Source: Sipunculus nudus
Taxonomy: Eukaryota > Annelida > Sipuncula > Golfingiida > Sipunculidae
Direction: 5' to 3'
Length of the DNA: 64,000 bases
Assembly (NCBI GenBank): GCA_026874595.1
Contig: CM049322.1
Span: forward strand, 43,708,840 to 43,772,839
Shown here: piece by piece, positions 1 to 11,790 of the stretch
How positions within the stretch are numbered: the stretch's first letter is position 1
Layout of the letters: the number at the start of each line of letters is the position of its first letter
Translations under genes and position numbers: made by a program
The notes under the pieces: model-generated
The model's database searches: none
What the model was told of the DNA's origin: nothing
Seen by the model: the letters and a program-made list of their open reading frames with translations, nothing else

Positions 1-286
1 AATTGAACAATTTATTGTAGGATACATTTTTATTTAAACTACCACAACGACACACATAAATACATGGCTTGGGTCATTTATACCCCACATGTTCCCATTA
101 AGGTTAAAACACTGCAACACTGCACAGAGGCTGTTCGATTTGTCAATATTCCCGTGTTTATAGCGTGTTTGTTGGGGCGTGGGGGCGCTACAATAATTCA
201 AAAAGACATTCATTAAGGACATATAGTGGAAAGTCAGACGAACAACAGGACGTTATATGAAATTTCTTTACAGGACTTACCTAGAG

Positions 287-292
287 TTTATT
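287..292 (-). terminator. Candidate poly(A) signal of the BTB gene
   Basis: TTTATT on the plus strand reads AATAAA on the minus strand, about 320 bases past the BTB stop codon. Two further AATAAA hexamers lie at 11-16 and 29-34. The region is AT-rich, so any of these may be chance; no GU-rich element was identified. Confidence 0.3.
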
Positions 293-613
293 AATATGTA
301 CACAGAGTTGGCCAGAAATTGATCAAATTATATTGAAAACGTATGCGAATAGCTGGCTTTAATATCTCACAATTCTCTTTTTATGAAATATATCCCAACG
401 TCGAGTTAAACGAACAAGCATATATATTGTCAAAAAAGATTAAACATTCATGATTCTCTAAAACATCAAGGAATTGTGTATGTGGAGGGCATGACGGTAC
501 AAATTCGATAGCTTGAAAATATGTAGTTGCAAAATGCATGTGTGGTATTCATCGCACAGGCTTCCACCGGATGTTCAATTTGTTTTTCCCCCAACTATAT
601 CCATCTCTCCCAT

Positions 614-1143
614 TTAAGTTATGATTAAAGCCTTTAATTTGTCATGAATACATTGAAAACGGCTACATGTGCAGCTTTGGCACATGTACATGTCGATTAC
701 GTTTTTTTGGACACGTTTTTTATAAAACGAATTATAGACAGATTCTTCTCTGTAGACGCAGGCACATGGATCTTTCTTAACACCACATTGTACGCATTCT
801 TCTTTCTCGCAAGTGTTACATTTTCTTGTCAGCATAGTCTCTTCTTTTATCTTTTTCACAGCTTCTATGATAGGTTCATACCGCTCAAGCTTATCAAGAA
901 GAATTTCGGCTGGGGCACCGGTGAAGAATTGTGCAAAACCATGCTGCTGCTTCAAATTTGTGACTGGGGTTTGTTTAGCGAACCTCACACATGAAGCCCT
1001 AAGAGTTTGCAAACTATATTCTTCTGCCAGCAATAGATTTTTTATTGAGGCCGGTTTGGTGAGCAGATGTTTTTCACACATATCAAGAACTGTCTTCATC
1101 TGATATTCCCTTGCGAGGGAAAGTAGGTCTGTAATTTTTTCTC
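614..1143 (-). CDS. BTB/POZ-domain protein, terminal exon (BACK-like part and Cys-rich tail)
   Basis: Last coding exon of the gene whose BTB exon lies at 62819-63110. On the minus strand a polypyrimidine run and TTCCACAG precede position 1143. The exon starts with GA, which completes a Gly codon begun by the last base (G) of the upstream exon. It continues with EKITDLLSLAREYQ and then 161 residues to a TAA at 614-616. The joined protein is about 273 residues from the Met at 63110. The LAREYQMKTVLDMCEKHLL stretch is the typical BTB C-terminal helix running into a BACK-like region, as in bivalve 'BTB and MATH domain-containing protein 38-like' proteins. The C-terminal 70 residues carry paired cysteines (CNTC, CVQC, CQSC) that could bind metal; this is inferred. 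Such proteins commonly act as adaptors for Cul3 ubiquitin ligases, but that is family knowledge and not visible here. Confidence 0.85.
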
Positions 1144-1145
1144 CT

Positions 1146-2097
1146 GTGGAAATAGAAAAAAAACTTAATTAGAAATAAATAAAATAGAATCGTTATTTTC
1201 CTCATTAATAGATTACAAAAATTCTTTAAAGCTTAAATAAAAAATAGAAATGTCTTCGATGATTCTCCCTGCACTTTACTGTTTAAATGACACTTCTTGT
1301 TTTAGATCCAGGATTTTTAAAATGGAGTGTGAGTTTGACGGAATGCTCTACAAATGAGCATACAAATGTATTATATGTGTCTGTTTATGCTCCCTTTGCC
1401 TTTACCTGTTCTAGTAAAGTAATGTAACCCATCGGATTATTAAGGCTCCCATCGGCAAATAAAAGCTTCTTTATGAATTTTTTAATGGAAAGATCGTCCG
1501 GAATGGGGGGCCAGAAACCGGCAAAGAAAACTGGTGTTCAAAGATGCTTCTCTGGAATTTTGCATGTTCCTGGACAGGATTGTTTCTCTAATGGATATGT
1601 TGGAAAACATCCTTTGGGCATTAGGATAATGCTGCCCTGATCTATAGGTTACACCGACACATACATTTTAGCTCTCTTTTATGTTTAATATGTCCATATA
1701 TAGTTCTATACAACCAGAGATTTTTGTCATTTCTCTTTGAGTTCCCGGTCGCTTTTCTCTCGCTTTATCTATTATTAGCCAGAAAATGCAACAATTTGTA
1801 CCTTGATTTCAAGTCATTATGCGGTTCACGTCGACGAAACAAGGTGCCGCCACCGGCCACTGCCAAAGCCAGGAAAATCGGTCCCTCTGTCGGCCGACCT
1901 CTGGCTCTCTCTTTAGTTGTTCTAAAACAACCGTACCCTTTCCATAATATAGGTCATTATTTATGCTCATCCCTTAACTACAACCCACCTATTTGTCATT
2001 TATATTTCACTCGAGATGCATCCAGTGATCCCTGTCCTGCTCTTTAGCCTGGTCCTATCAATAGGGTCCACACGGTTTCCTTGGAAATAATATGGCG
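1146..2097. other. Intron sequence, no gene seen
   Basis: AT-rich sequence between the acceptor of the terminal exon and the left target-site duplication of element C. Short open frames here have no recognisable domain. Nothing else is supported. Confidence 0.6.
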
Positions 2098-2101
2098 GTG
2101 T
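2098..2101. repeat. Target-site duplication of element C (left copy, GTGT)
   Basis: GTGT directly precedes the TG that opens the left LTR. The same four bases directly follow the TACA end of the right LTR at 59821-59824. Four-base duplications are usual for many gypsy-type integrases. It is short, so chance alone is possible, but it falls exactly at both LTR ends. Confidence 0.6.
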
Positions 2102-2488
2102 TGTAAGACATCAGGCCTACTATCCGTCAGCTATCAGCAATTGGGCTGATCCATTAATAGGCCACCCCTATTGTAAAGAAGGCTGGCCTATAGCCGGGAA
2201 TGTAAGACTTCCTCACTCTTCTGCGTGCACTTGAATGATGCAGACGTGGGCCACTTGCCCACGTCTGGTCAGCACTAGGGTTAGTCATTTAGACATGTTA
2301 AGGGCCTAAAGGATAATCGACATAAGGCCAAGTTCAGTGGCCTGCCGAGACCCTTGTAGCATCCTGTTTATCACGTTTAACTATAAGACTGGCAGTATAT
2401 ATACCAAGGGCACATATTTTGGCAATTTGGTAATTGAAAACCAAAAATTCTGTGTTATTTTCTATTATCTGTGGGAAAAAACCCTACA
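2102..2488 (+). mobile_element. Element C, left (5') LTR
   Basis: A 387-bp LTR opening TGTAAGAC and ending CCCTACA, so its ends are TGTA...TACA. From about 2256 it matches 59598-59820 in direct orientation, including the shared stretch from CACGTCTGGTCAGCACTAGG to TTCTATTATCTGTGGG. A TATA-like stretch (CAGTATATATA) at about 2391 suggests promoter function in plus orientation. TTGGCGAGGGTTTGCC follows the LTR and is placed like a primer-binding site, though the tRNA cannot be named. Confidence 0.7.
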
Positions 2489-2489
2489 T

Positions 2490-2505
2490 TGGCGAGGGTT
2501 TGCCA
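2490..2505 (+). other. Element C primer-binding-site-like sequence
   Basis: TGGCGAGGGTTTGCC starts one base after the LTR end, the right place and the right TGG start for a tRNA primer-binding site. The tRNA is not identified. Confidence 0.35.
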
Positions 2506-2734
2506 GCTTGTAAATCTAAAATATGATCGAACAGTGATTCGAACCTGCATTTTTGGCAATCTTTGTTCTTCAAATTTTCAAAAATGAACTGCCAAACATA
2601 AAGTAGTTATGTACATAAATTTAGAAGAGTGAAGATTAAGAAGACCACCCAGTCCAGAAGTTCCAGATTCCTGGAAATACTACGGTATGTGAATTTTGCT
2701 AAGTGTCATAGAGTACAGTATACTATAGTGCGTA

Positions 2735-2960
2735 TCAGAAAGGGCACTCAGCGGCTGGTTGTATATATTTGATGCAGATATCAAGATAAATTGAGAAATA
2801 TTAAAGTGAATTTGCCCTAGATGGTATGAAAAATGGCCCTTAGCGGCTTGAAATATAGAATTGCTGTAAATGGCGTTGGAAATGGCCCTGAGTGACTGGA
2901 AATAGGGAACCGGTGTAGATCAATGGCATGAAAAATGACCTCAGCGCTCGAAGGTTCAAA
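2735..2960 (+). repeat. Degenerate 50-60-bp tandem repeats
   Basis: Four imperfect copies of a unit containing AAATGGCCCTTAGCGGCT or a variant (GGGCACTCAGCGGCTGG, GGCCCTGAGTGACTGG, GACCTCAGCGCTCG). They lie inside element C. Function unknown. Confidence 0.5.
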
Positions 2961-3384
2961 CATGTGTTGTCTTAAGGCGAACCTGTATATTAGTAGCCGC
3001 TGCGATAGTTGGAAAAATTTTCAATAGCGCTTAAACGAGGACTGACTGTATACACAAAAAAATACGAAAAACTGTGCCATGGGGCAACCAGTGTGTAAAG
3101 AATGACACAAGTGTGGTGTCAAATGATCGGCCTGAAGGTAGGCCAATATTGTGAGAAATTGTACTTAAGTATTGAACTTATTGACACAGGTAGGTGCCTC
3201 TATTTTTTGGATGTACATGAATGTAGAAACTGTAGAAAATGTTACTTTTGAGAGTTTCTGTTAATTGTTAAGGGCCAGGTAAAGCAGCATGAACTCATGG
3301 TATAGAGCTAAGAGCAGTGTGCGTAGTCAGTTTATGTAAAAAATGAGGTTTAATGGTTGTTATGTCAAGTAAGCGTTGATATGT

Positions 3385-3385
3385 G

Positions 3386-3434
<49 letters not shown>
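3385..3434. repeat. (TA)n microsatellite
   Basis: About 50 bases of TA dinucleotides with one TTTA interruption. Confidence 0.95.
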
Positions 3435-3437
<3 letters not shown>

Positions 3438-3744
3438 AAGGCTCTATGAATCCTATTTTTTCGCAATGCAGAACTTTAAAATTGTTATGTTAAAAAGGGG
3501 ACTGGCAATCATTCATTTATTAATTATTCTGATTAAGTGCTACATAAATATGTATAGATAAAGTGATAAAATGCAGACCCTTTAGTTAAAAGTTGACAGA
3601 AAAACACGACAAACTGGGCAAAATATTGTCCCATTATTAATCCATATAACAGTCATTAAAATAAGTAAATGCAGATTTATCTTTAAAAAATACACATACC
3701 TAAGGAAACCACTTGGAGTGTGTGCACGCGCATCTGAATAACTA

Positions 3745-3905
3745 TATACAATGAACTCCCGCATGACGACCACCCCGTTAAGACGACCATCCCGCTAACA
3801 CGACCACATTTCTTGGTTCCAGAAATTTCTAATATGATTTGTCATATAAAAAACTTCAGTAACACGACCACCCCGCTACCACGACCAAGACCACCTTTTT
3901 TTGGT
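3745..3905. repeat. ACGACCACCCCG-rich repeat segment, possible pogo-type terminal-repeat remnant
   Basis: ACGACCACCCCGTTA, ACGACCATCCCGCTA and ACGACCACCCCGCTA recur within 160 bases, followed by ACGACCAAGACC. Repeated xACGACCxCCCCGCTx motifs of this style occur in terminal repeats of pogo/Tigger-like transposons. No transposase is present, and the assignment is tentative. Confidence 0.3.
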
Positions 3906-3919
3906 CCCGACTTACAGAT

Positions 3920-3925
3920 GAGCCC
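3920..3925. repeat. Target-site duplication of the fold-back element (left copy, GAGCCC)
   Basis: GAGCCC lies next to the left terminus TGTTGCAACC. The same six bases follow the right terminus GGTTGCAACA at 59408-59413. Confidence 0.65.
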
Positions 3926-6900
3926 TGTTGCAACCACTATTGTAAAAACGGTCACTATTGTAATAATGTTTTATTACAATAGTGGTTGATGTTGCAGGCG
4001 GAAAATTTTCCTAGATTTGTCGAGATTCTTCCAAACAAATGACATTTCCGAAAAAAAAAACACACATTTCATACTCTGTCTCCCCAAAAGCGCATCAGTT
4101 TGTATTTCACATGTTAATACACTAGTGAATTTTATTACATTAGTGTCCGTGTCGGGAAACCACTATTGTAATAACGGTCAATATTGTAATAAAGACTAGC
4201 GGCCACCTTTATTTCACCACTGAAGAAATAATTGTATCGTCGTTCATCTTGAAATGCCACCATTGTTTTAAATTTGAGTTCAATTCTTAAATGCTGCAGA
4301 ATTGTAGTATTCCAAACTTTATAATCCACTCTTACATCATTAATAATAGCAATTACGAAAATTATTACAATAGTGAACGTTATAACAATAGTGACCGTGT
4401 CGAGCAACCACCTTTGTAATAACGGTCACTATTGTAATAAAAAATAGCCGCTACTTTTATCTCAAAATTGAAAAATATTTCCCTCATAGTCCATCTTGAA
4501 ATGCCACCATCTTTTCATATTTGTGTTCAAGTGTGATATGCTGGGGAATTAAAGTATTCTAAACGTTGTAATCCATCCTTACTTAATTAATTATACCTAT
4601 AACGAAATTTATAACAATAGTGAACGTTATTACAATAGTGACCGTGTCGAGCAACCACTATTGTAATAACGGTCACTATTGTAATAAAAATATAGCCGCC
4701 ACTTTTATCTCATCACTGAAGAAATAATTTCTTCATAGTATGTCTTGAAATGCCACAATCTTTTATATTTGTGTTCAAGTCTGATATGCAGGGGAATAAT
4801 AGTATTCTAAACGTTGTAATCCATTCTTACTTAATTAATTATACCTATAACGAAATTTATTACAATAGTGAACGTTATTAAAATAGTGACCGTGTCAAGC
4901 AACCACTTTTGAAATAACGGTCACTATTGTTATAAAAAATAGCCGCCACTTTTATCTCACAACTTAAGAAATTATTTCCCTCGTATTTTATCTTGAAATG
5001 CCACCATCTTTTCATATTTTTGTTCAAGTGTAAAATGCTGGGGAATTATAGTAATCCAAACGTTGTAATCCATCCTTACTTAATTAATTATACCTAATAC
5101 GAAATTTATTACAAAAGTGAACGTTATTACAATAGGGACCGTGTCGAGCAACCACTATTGTAATAACGGTCACTATTGTAATAAAAAATAGCCGCCACTG
5201 TTATCTCATCATTGAAGAAATAATTTTCTTCATAGTATGTCTTGAAATGCCACCATCTCTTTTTATTTGTGTTCAAGTGTGATACGCTGAGGAATTATAG
5301 TATTCTAAACGTTGTAATCCATCCTTACTAAATTAATTATATCTATAGTGAAATTTATTACAATAGTGAACGTTATTACAATAGTGACCGTGTCGAGCAA
5401 CCACTATTGTAATAACGGTAACTATTGTAATAAAAAACACCCGCCACTTTTATCTCACAACTGAAGAAATAATTTCCCTCGTATTTTATCTTGAAATGCC
5501 ACCATCTTTTCATATTTCTGTTCAAGTGTAAAATGCTGGGGAATAATAGTATTCCAAACGTTGTAATCCATCCTTAATTAATTATACCTAATACGAAATT
5601 TATTACAATAGTGAACGTTACTACAATAGTGACCGTGTCGAGCAACCACTATTGTAATCACGGTCACTATTGTAATAAAAAAATAGCCGCCACTTTTATT
5701 TCATCACTGAAGAAATAATTTCCTTCATATTATGTCTTGAAATGCCACCATCTTTTTATATTTGTATTCAAGTGTGATACGCTGGGGAATCATAGTATTC
5801 CAAACGTTGTAATCCGGCCTTACTTATTTAAATTTACCTTTAACAAAATTTATTACAATAGTAAACGTTATTACAATAGTGACCGTGTCCAGCAACCACT
5901 ATTGTAATATCGGTCACTATTGTTATAAAAAATAGCCGCCACTTTTATCTCACAACTTAAGAAATAATTTTCCTCGTATTTTATCTTGAAATGCCACCAT
6001 CTTTTCATATTTGTGTTCAAGTGTGAAATGCTGGGGAATTATAGTAATCCAAACGTTGTAATCCATCCTTACTTAATTAATTATACCTAATACGAAATTT
6101 ATTACAATAGTGAACGTTATTACAATAGGGACCGTGTCGAGCAACCACTATTGTAATAACGGTCACTATTGTAATAAAAATATAGCCGCCACTGTTATCT
6201 CATCACTGAAGAAATAATTTCCTTCATAGTATGTCTTGAAATGCCACCATCTTTTTTTATTTGTGTTCAAGTGTGATATGCTGAGGAATTATAGTATTCT
6301 AAACGTTGTAATCCATCCTTACTTAAATAATTATACCTATAACGAAATTTATTACAATAGTGAATGTTATTACAAAAGTGACCGTGTCGAGCAACCACTT
6401 TTGTAATAACGGTAACTATTGCAATAAAAAACAGCCGCCACTTTTATCTCACAACTGAAGAAATTATTTCCCTCGTATTTTATCTTGAACTGCCACCATC
6501 TTTTCATATTTCTGTTCAAGTGTAAAATGCTGGGGAATAATAGTATTCCAAACGTTGTAATCCATCCTTACTTAATTAATTATACCTAATACGAAATTTA
6601 TTACAATAGTGAACGTTATTACAATAGTGACCGTGTCGAGCAACCACTATTGTAATAACGGTCACTATTGTAATAAAAAAAAATAGCCGCCACTATTATT
6701 TCATCACTGAAGAAATAATTTCCTTCATATTATGTCTTGAAATGCCACCATCTTTTTATATTTGTATTCAAGTGTGATACGCTGGGGAATTATAGTATTC
6801 CAAACGTTGTAATCCAGCCTTACTTAATTAAATTTACCTTTAACAAAATTTATTACAATAGTAAACGTTATTACAATAGTGACCGTGTCGAGCAACCACT

Positions 6901-8020
6901 ATTGTAATATCGGTCACTATTGTTATAAAAAATAGCCGCCACTTTTATCTCACAACTTAAGAAATAATTTCCCTCGTATTTTATCTTGAAATGCCACCAT
7001 CTTTTCATATTTGTGTTCAAGTATGAAATACGGGGGAATTATAGTAATCCAAACGTTGTAATCCATCCTTACTTAATTAATTATACCTAATACGAAATTT
7101 ATTACAATAGTGAACGTTATTACAATAGGGACCGTGTCGAGCAACCACTATTGTAATAACAGTCACTATTGTAATAAAAATATAGCCGCCACTGTTATCT
7201 CATCACTGAATAAATAATTTCCTTCATAGTATGTCTTGAAATGCCACCATCTTTTTTTATTTGTGTTCAAGTGTGATATGCTGAGGAATTATAGTATTCT
7301 AAACGTTGTAATCCATCCTTACTTAATTAATTATACCTATAACGAAATTTATTACAATAGTGAATGTTATTACAATAGTGACCGTGTCGAGCAACCACTA
7401 TTGTAATAACGGTCACTATTGTTATAAAAGAAAATAGCCGCCACTGTTATTTCATCACTGAAGAAATAATTTTCTTCATATTATGTCTTGAAATGCCACC
7501 ATCTTTTTATATTTGTATTCAAGTGTGATACGCTGGGGAATTATAGTATTCCAAACGTTGTAATCCAGCCTTACTAATTTAAAAATACCTTTAACAAAAT
7601 TTATTACAATAGTAAACGTTATTACAATAGTGACCGTGTCGAGCAACCACTATTGTAATATCGGTCACTATTGTTATAAAAAATAGCCGCCACTGTTATT
7701 TCACAACTGAAGAAATAATATCCTTCATAGGATATCTTGAAATGCCACCATCTTTTTATATTTGTGTTAGAGTGATATGCTGGGGAATTATAGTATTCTA
7801 AACGTTGTAATCCATTCTTACTTAATTAATTATACCTAATACGAAATTTATTACAATAGTAAACGTTATTACAATAGTGACCGTGTCGAGCAACCACTAT
7901 TGTAATAACGGTCACTATTGTAATAAAAAATAGCCGCCTCTGTTATCTCATAACTGAAGAAAAAATTCTTTACTTATCTTATATCCTGAAATTCCACTTA
8001 TATTTCATATTTGTGCAAAA
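3926..8020 (+). mobile_element. Fold-back element, left arm
   Basis: The outer 220 bases (from TGTTGCAACCACTATTG through TTTGTATTTCAC and CACTAGTGAATTTTATTAC) are the reverse complement of 59407-59091. The match continues without a gap into the reverse complement of 21319-20650 once element B is removed. The outer 475 bases include a divergent first monomer (AAATGCTGCAGAATTG) that is also present in the right arm at about 21090-21260. The remaining 3.8 kb is a 249-bp tandem array. No transposase is encoded. With its TG...CA ends and 6-bp duplication the mobilising enzyme is unknown. Confidence 0.75.
4135..7990 (+). repeat. Satellite-like array, about sixteen 249-bp monomers
   Basis: The landmark GACCGTGTCGAGCAACC recurs at 4393, 4640, 4888, 5137, 5386, 5631, 5881, 6130, 6380, 6629, 6881, 7130, 7380, 7632 and 7879 (spacing 245-252). 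A degenerate copy lies at about 4147. Each monomer carries TTATTACAATAGTGACCG and its exact reverse complement CGGTCACTATTGTAATAA about 26 bases apart, so one 18-bp hairpin stem recurs in most monomers. Sequence variants repeat about every four monomers (about 1000 bp). Confidence 0.9.
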
Positions 8021-8158
8021 TATTTCTTGCACCATGGACTCCATACATTATTACTCTGATATGTAAAAACACCTCTCTACCCGTTTCCTCTCACCACGTG
8101 ATGAAGAATCATATGCGCCTTGAAAGCTCGGATTAAAAAATTAATTAGTCTATAGAAA

Positions 8159-8235
<77 letters not shown>

Positions 8236-9122
8236 CATTGCTCCACTCATAAAATTTGCCGCAACTGCATGAATACCTTGGTCACTCATACTGTGACGTC
8301 ATGTCACGGGTCGCTCGGTACAAAATGCGGCCCCTCCGTGGGACAGCCTTTGACATGGATCGGGACTGGGATTGAAAAATGTCGGGTCATCATTATAATT
8401 TACATATGTACAGAGCTGATTGTATATGTCATAAGACTGGTAACGATGTTTTTATGGGGTATTTTTCAAGGGTTGAATAAACGCTTGAATTTAGAAGCTT
8501 GAATTAGAAATTATACCATAATTATAATTAACAGATGTATAATGAAGCTAATATAAGGGTTATTTAATGTAAATTAATACATTTTGGGAAAAGCAACGCT
8601 GTTAAACTGAACCAATTAACTAGAAATATATGTCTTCCGCTATATATATGGTTCATGACGTTGTATACCTCGTCAAGAAAACTAGACCATTCAAACACAT
8701 ATTTACATTTTTGTAGGCCTCATAAAGAAGAGTAAAACAAGGAACGTGTTTCATATTATTGTATCCCCAGACAAAGTGGGGTACGCTCCCGAGGCAGCGG
8801 AAATCTTGCGATTCTAAAGAAGCAACTGATTTTCACGCTGCCAGCTGACCGTTTATGATATATTTAGACACCAGATGAAATAAACGTGCGTATGATGTGA
8901 CAAGAAGCCAATCAGATGCCAATAAACAAACACTCGACAGGCATCCTGGCTCCGCCCATTGCTGCGCTTCAAGCGCCGCTTGATGAGTTTCCGGTCGAAT
9001 TTAAATTGCTCCCTCGGCATTCTCGCATCATCGACCGATTGGATTATGACATTATGACTGTGTTAGCGTAGCCATGTATCTGTTTTCTGCAGAACTGAAA
9101 CAAGCAAGCGAGGTGCGCACGC
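8021..9122. other. Fold-back loop, left of the LINE
   Basis: Non-repeated sequence between the left arm and the LINE. It holds a TA/GA microsatellite and, from about 8890, a more GC-rich stretch with a CCAAT-like GCCAATCAGA and a GC-box-like CTCCGCCCA. No ORF with a domain was found. Confidence 0.5.
8159..8234. repeat. Compound (TA)n-(GA)n microsatellite
   Basis: About 30 bases of TA directly followed by about 45 bases of AG. A short open frame through it is a repeat artefact. Confidence 0.95.
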
Positions 9123-9132
9123 AGCCTTTGTT
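9123..9132. repeat. Target-site duplication of the LINE (AGCCTTTGTT)
   Basis: The ten bases next to the LINE poly(A)/(TAA) tail recur at 16390-16399 beside its 5' end. Confidence 0.7.
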
Positions 9133-9657
9133 TTTTTTTTTTTATTATTATTATTAATCAATAATATATGTTCATACCGCAATGTTACATTACAAAAAAT
9201 ATACAAACGCTCATTGGAAAACAAAGTACCTTATGCAATACAACTCCATTACCAAAATTCTTTTGACCTTCAAATTAGTCATTTTAACCCCCATCCCACC
9301 CCCGTAATATAAAAACCAATTCCACTAAATAAATACAAATAATGGATTGCTCCTGTGTGACTCCTAAACATGACCTGCCCTAAAATACATATTATTCCAA
9401 CTTGCAGAATAAATTGCTTTAACCAACATCCTCAAAGTGTTCATGAATGTATAACTCTACTCGCATATACATATATATACAATATACATATATATAGATA
9501 TATCACTCTATATATATATATACATACATACATCTGCATACAAACATACTACATATAAATGTTCGTATATGAATGCACGTCCTACTATAGTATATATTCT
9601 AATAAATTTCTGTCTTGAATGTATGGATGCCATTTATTTCTAAAATTATCTACTTTA

Positions 9658-10302
9658 TTATTTTTTTTGTGCAATAAAATATTCAACTTTTACATATCTC
9701 CAAATAAAAAAATTTAACTTCTGTAAAGTTGGATATTCTTTGTTATTTCTGCAGTTGTTTATGAATTGTTTAGCCAGCAAAATTATTAAAATACTACTCA
9801 CTGAAGCATTAAAATCGCCAAACAATATTACTGATAAACATTTGTCAAATATTATCTTCTGTTTCCGACACCATACTTCTAACCCTGACCAGAGATCAGC
9901 TACTTTATCACATTCCCAAAATAAGTGTAATAAAGTCTCCGGTTCCCTATCACAAAAAGTACATAGGTTGGAATCTTTAATTTTCCATTTCCATAACCAA
10001 CAATTGTTCAGAAATTTATATTGAAATCCTTGTGATCTGACATCCATAAAAATTTTTACAGGAAGTGAATATATTCTTTCTAAATTAATATCACAGTCTG
10101 GACAATATATACGCAATTTTGGAACATAGGGCCCTTTTTCTAACAACATGTTTTTAAAAGTAGAATATATTATCTTATTGGAGATCTCTATTACCTGTAC
10201 AAGTTTATCTATGTAAACATAAAAGTCCAGAGGATTTCCTGAGTTAACCTGCCTGCATACACTTTCTTTTCTTATCATGGAAACAAGGGCATACCACTTC
10301 AA
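9658..10302 (-). pseudogene. LINE ORF2, C-terminal region with Cys/His motif
   Basis: An open frame of 214 codons. It carries CTFCDREPETLLHLFWEC, matching the C-terminal CCHC-type motif of L1/Tx1-like ORF2 proteins (CxxC...H...C), which supports RNA binding and retrotransposition in that family. It is separated from the RT fragment by frameshifts. The interval 10303-11034 on the same strand holds degenerate thumb/linker sequence, for example a RNLTLKGKIQIVKTFIFSK-like stretch. Confidence 0.75.
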
Positions 10303-11034
10303 GAAATCTATTCCTGGTATACCTCCTTGAAAGGAACAATAGAATTATTTAGAAATAAATCTGATCCTGTAATGATGCCTGCATCTATAAAACGTTCCTA
10401 ATAGACAGGTTCTGCAGATTATGTTAACATTTTATTATTCCATATTATTTGTTGTCTTACAGGGACCACTTCAAAGTAATTTGTGCGCAGGATTACGAAC
10501 TTCTCAGTATTTCTTTATAAAAACTAGGAATTTTTAATTTATTTCATTTGGATCCATATTACTATTCAATAAAATTTCTATATTTGGACATACTGTTTAA
10601 GATAATAATTAAAAAATGCTTTCCAGTTTTGATTGTCTGATTTAATGTATCTTTTAATCCATGATATTCTTGAAGTTAATATAATTGATTCAATATGTGG
10701 GGCATTTAGCCCTCATTTCTCTAAATCCTGCATTAATCTTGATCTTTTAATTCTCTCTTTTCCTCCACTCCAAATGAAAGAAAATATTAACTTATTAATT
10801 TTTTTTACAAAAGTAAGGTGGAGCAGTCTCGTTTGAAATTAAATACTGGAACTTTGAAAAAATAAAAGTTTTAACAATCTGAATTTTTCCTTTCAAAGTC
10901 AGATTTCTTCCTTTCTTAGTATTGAGTGTATGCTGTGCCTCCTTTAATTTAGTGTAACAGTTTATTTCATCTGCTGCCTTTTTATTATATGAAATATAGA
11001 TTCCTAAAAATTTAACATGGTTATTAGGCAGAAT

Positions 11035-11790
11035 TCACAAGGGTTTTCTTTTGTTCTCTCTGTTACTTCCTATCCACTTCACTTCACACTTATCTTTATT
11101 CATTTGTAGCCCACTATAAGTTCCAAATTCTTGCACCATCTTCAAAAATTGTTTTGCCGAATTCACATCCTTAGTTATCCCAACTGTGTCATCTGCATAT
11201 TGTAGAAGTTTTATATTTTCCTTAGAAATTTTAATTCCTTCTATCTTTTCTTTAAGTCTAACTTTTTCCGCCATTATTTCCACAGCTAATATAAATAAAT
11301 ATGGTGAAAGTGGATCTCCCTGTCGCACTCCTCTAAGTACTTTAAAATAACCTGAAGTGTTGCCATTGTTTATTGTGCAACTTTCAATATTTCTATATAA
11401 GATTTTTACCCATTTAATAAAAGAAGAAGGAAGATTAAATTTGTCAAGGACAGAAAACATAAAATTCCATTCTAATGAATCAAAAGCTTTCTCAAAATCA
11501 ATTCCTAATATTATACCTGGAACTTTGTTTTGTTTGGTATATGTTAATATATCAAAGAGAGTTCTAATGTTTTCTCCTATATATCTTCCCTGGATGAAAC
11601 CAGTCTGGTTACCTTTTATAATATTTGGCATAACTTTCTTCAATCTAAGTGAGAGGGTTTTTGATAATATTTTATCATCTACATTAAGCAATGACAGTGG
11701 TCTCCAAATTTTTAATAGTGTTCTATCTTTCTTTTTATCAATTAAAGTTATGATAGGCTGTTTTTTGTGAACTAGTTAATTCCCCTTCTC
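11035..11790 (-). pseudogene. LINE ORF2, reverse transcriptase domain
   Basis: The RT palm is readable in the 218-codon frame 11691-11035. Motif A is IDFEKAFDSLEW, followed by GVRQGDPLSPYLFILAVE and the catalytic YADD in LLQYADDT. Upstream, in another frame, are IDKKKDRTLLKIWRPLSLLN and SFREGEL, which belong to the fingers, so at least one frameshift lies near 11700-11790. The pattern is typical of non-LTR RTs of the L1/Tx1 group. The copy is inactive. Confidence 0.85.

Larger units (their letters stand above)
2489..3919 (+). mobile_element. Element C internal sequence, non-coding
   Basis: No ORF with a recognisable domain. It contains degenerate 50-60-bp repeats at 2735-2960, a (TA)n microsatellite, and a segment with repeated ACGACCACCCCG motifs near its right end. 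Element C may have been a non-autonomous element (LARD or TRIM type) or has lost its coding region. Confidence 0.5.

Noticed and set aside
1840-1910. Possible repeat shared between about 1880 and 8330 (GGTCCCTCTGTCGGCC-like against GGCCCCTCCGTGGGAC)
   Set aside because: The similarity is short and weak and may be chance; no boundaries could be found.
3376-3561. Open frames running through (TA)n or (GA)n tracts (also 8077-8289, 16982-17240, 18626-18901, 62756-63061)
   Set aside because: Repeat-encoded YIYIYI or RERERE runs, not genes.
4135-7990. Regularly spaced repeats resembling a CRISPR array
   Set aside because: The unit is a continuous 249-bp tandem monomer with no unique spacers, in a eukaryotic intron next to transposon termini.
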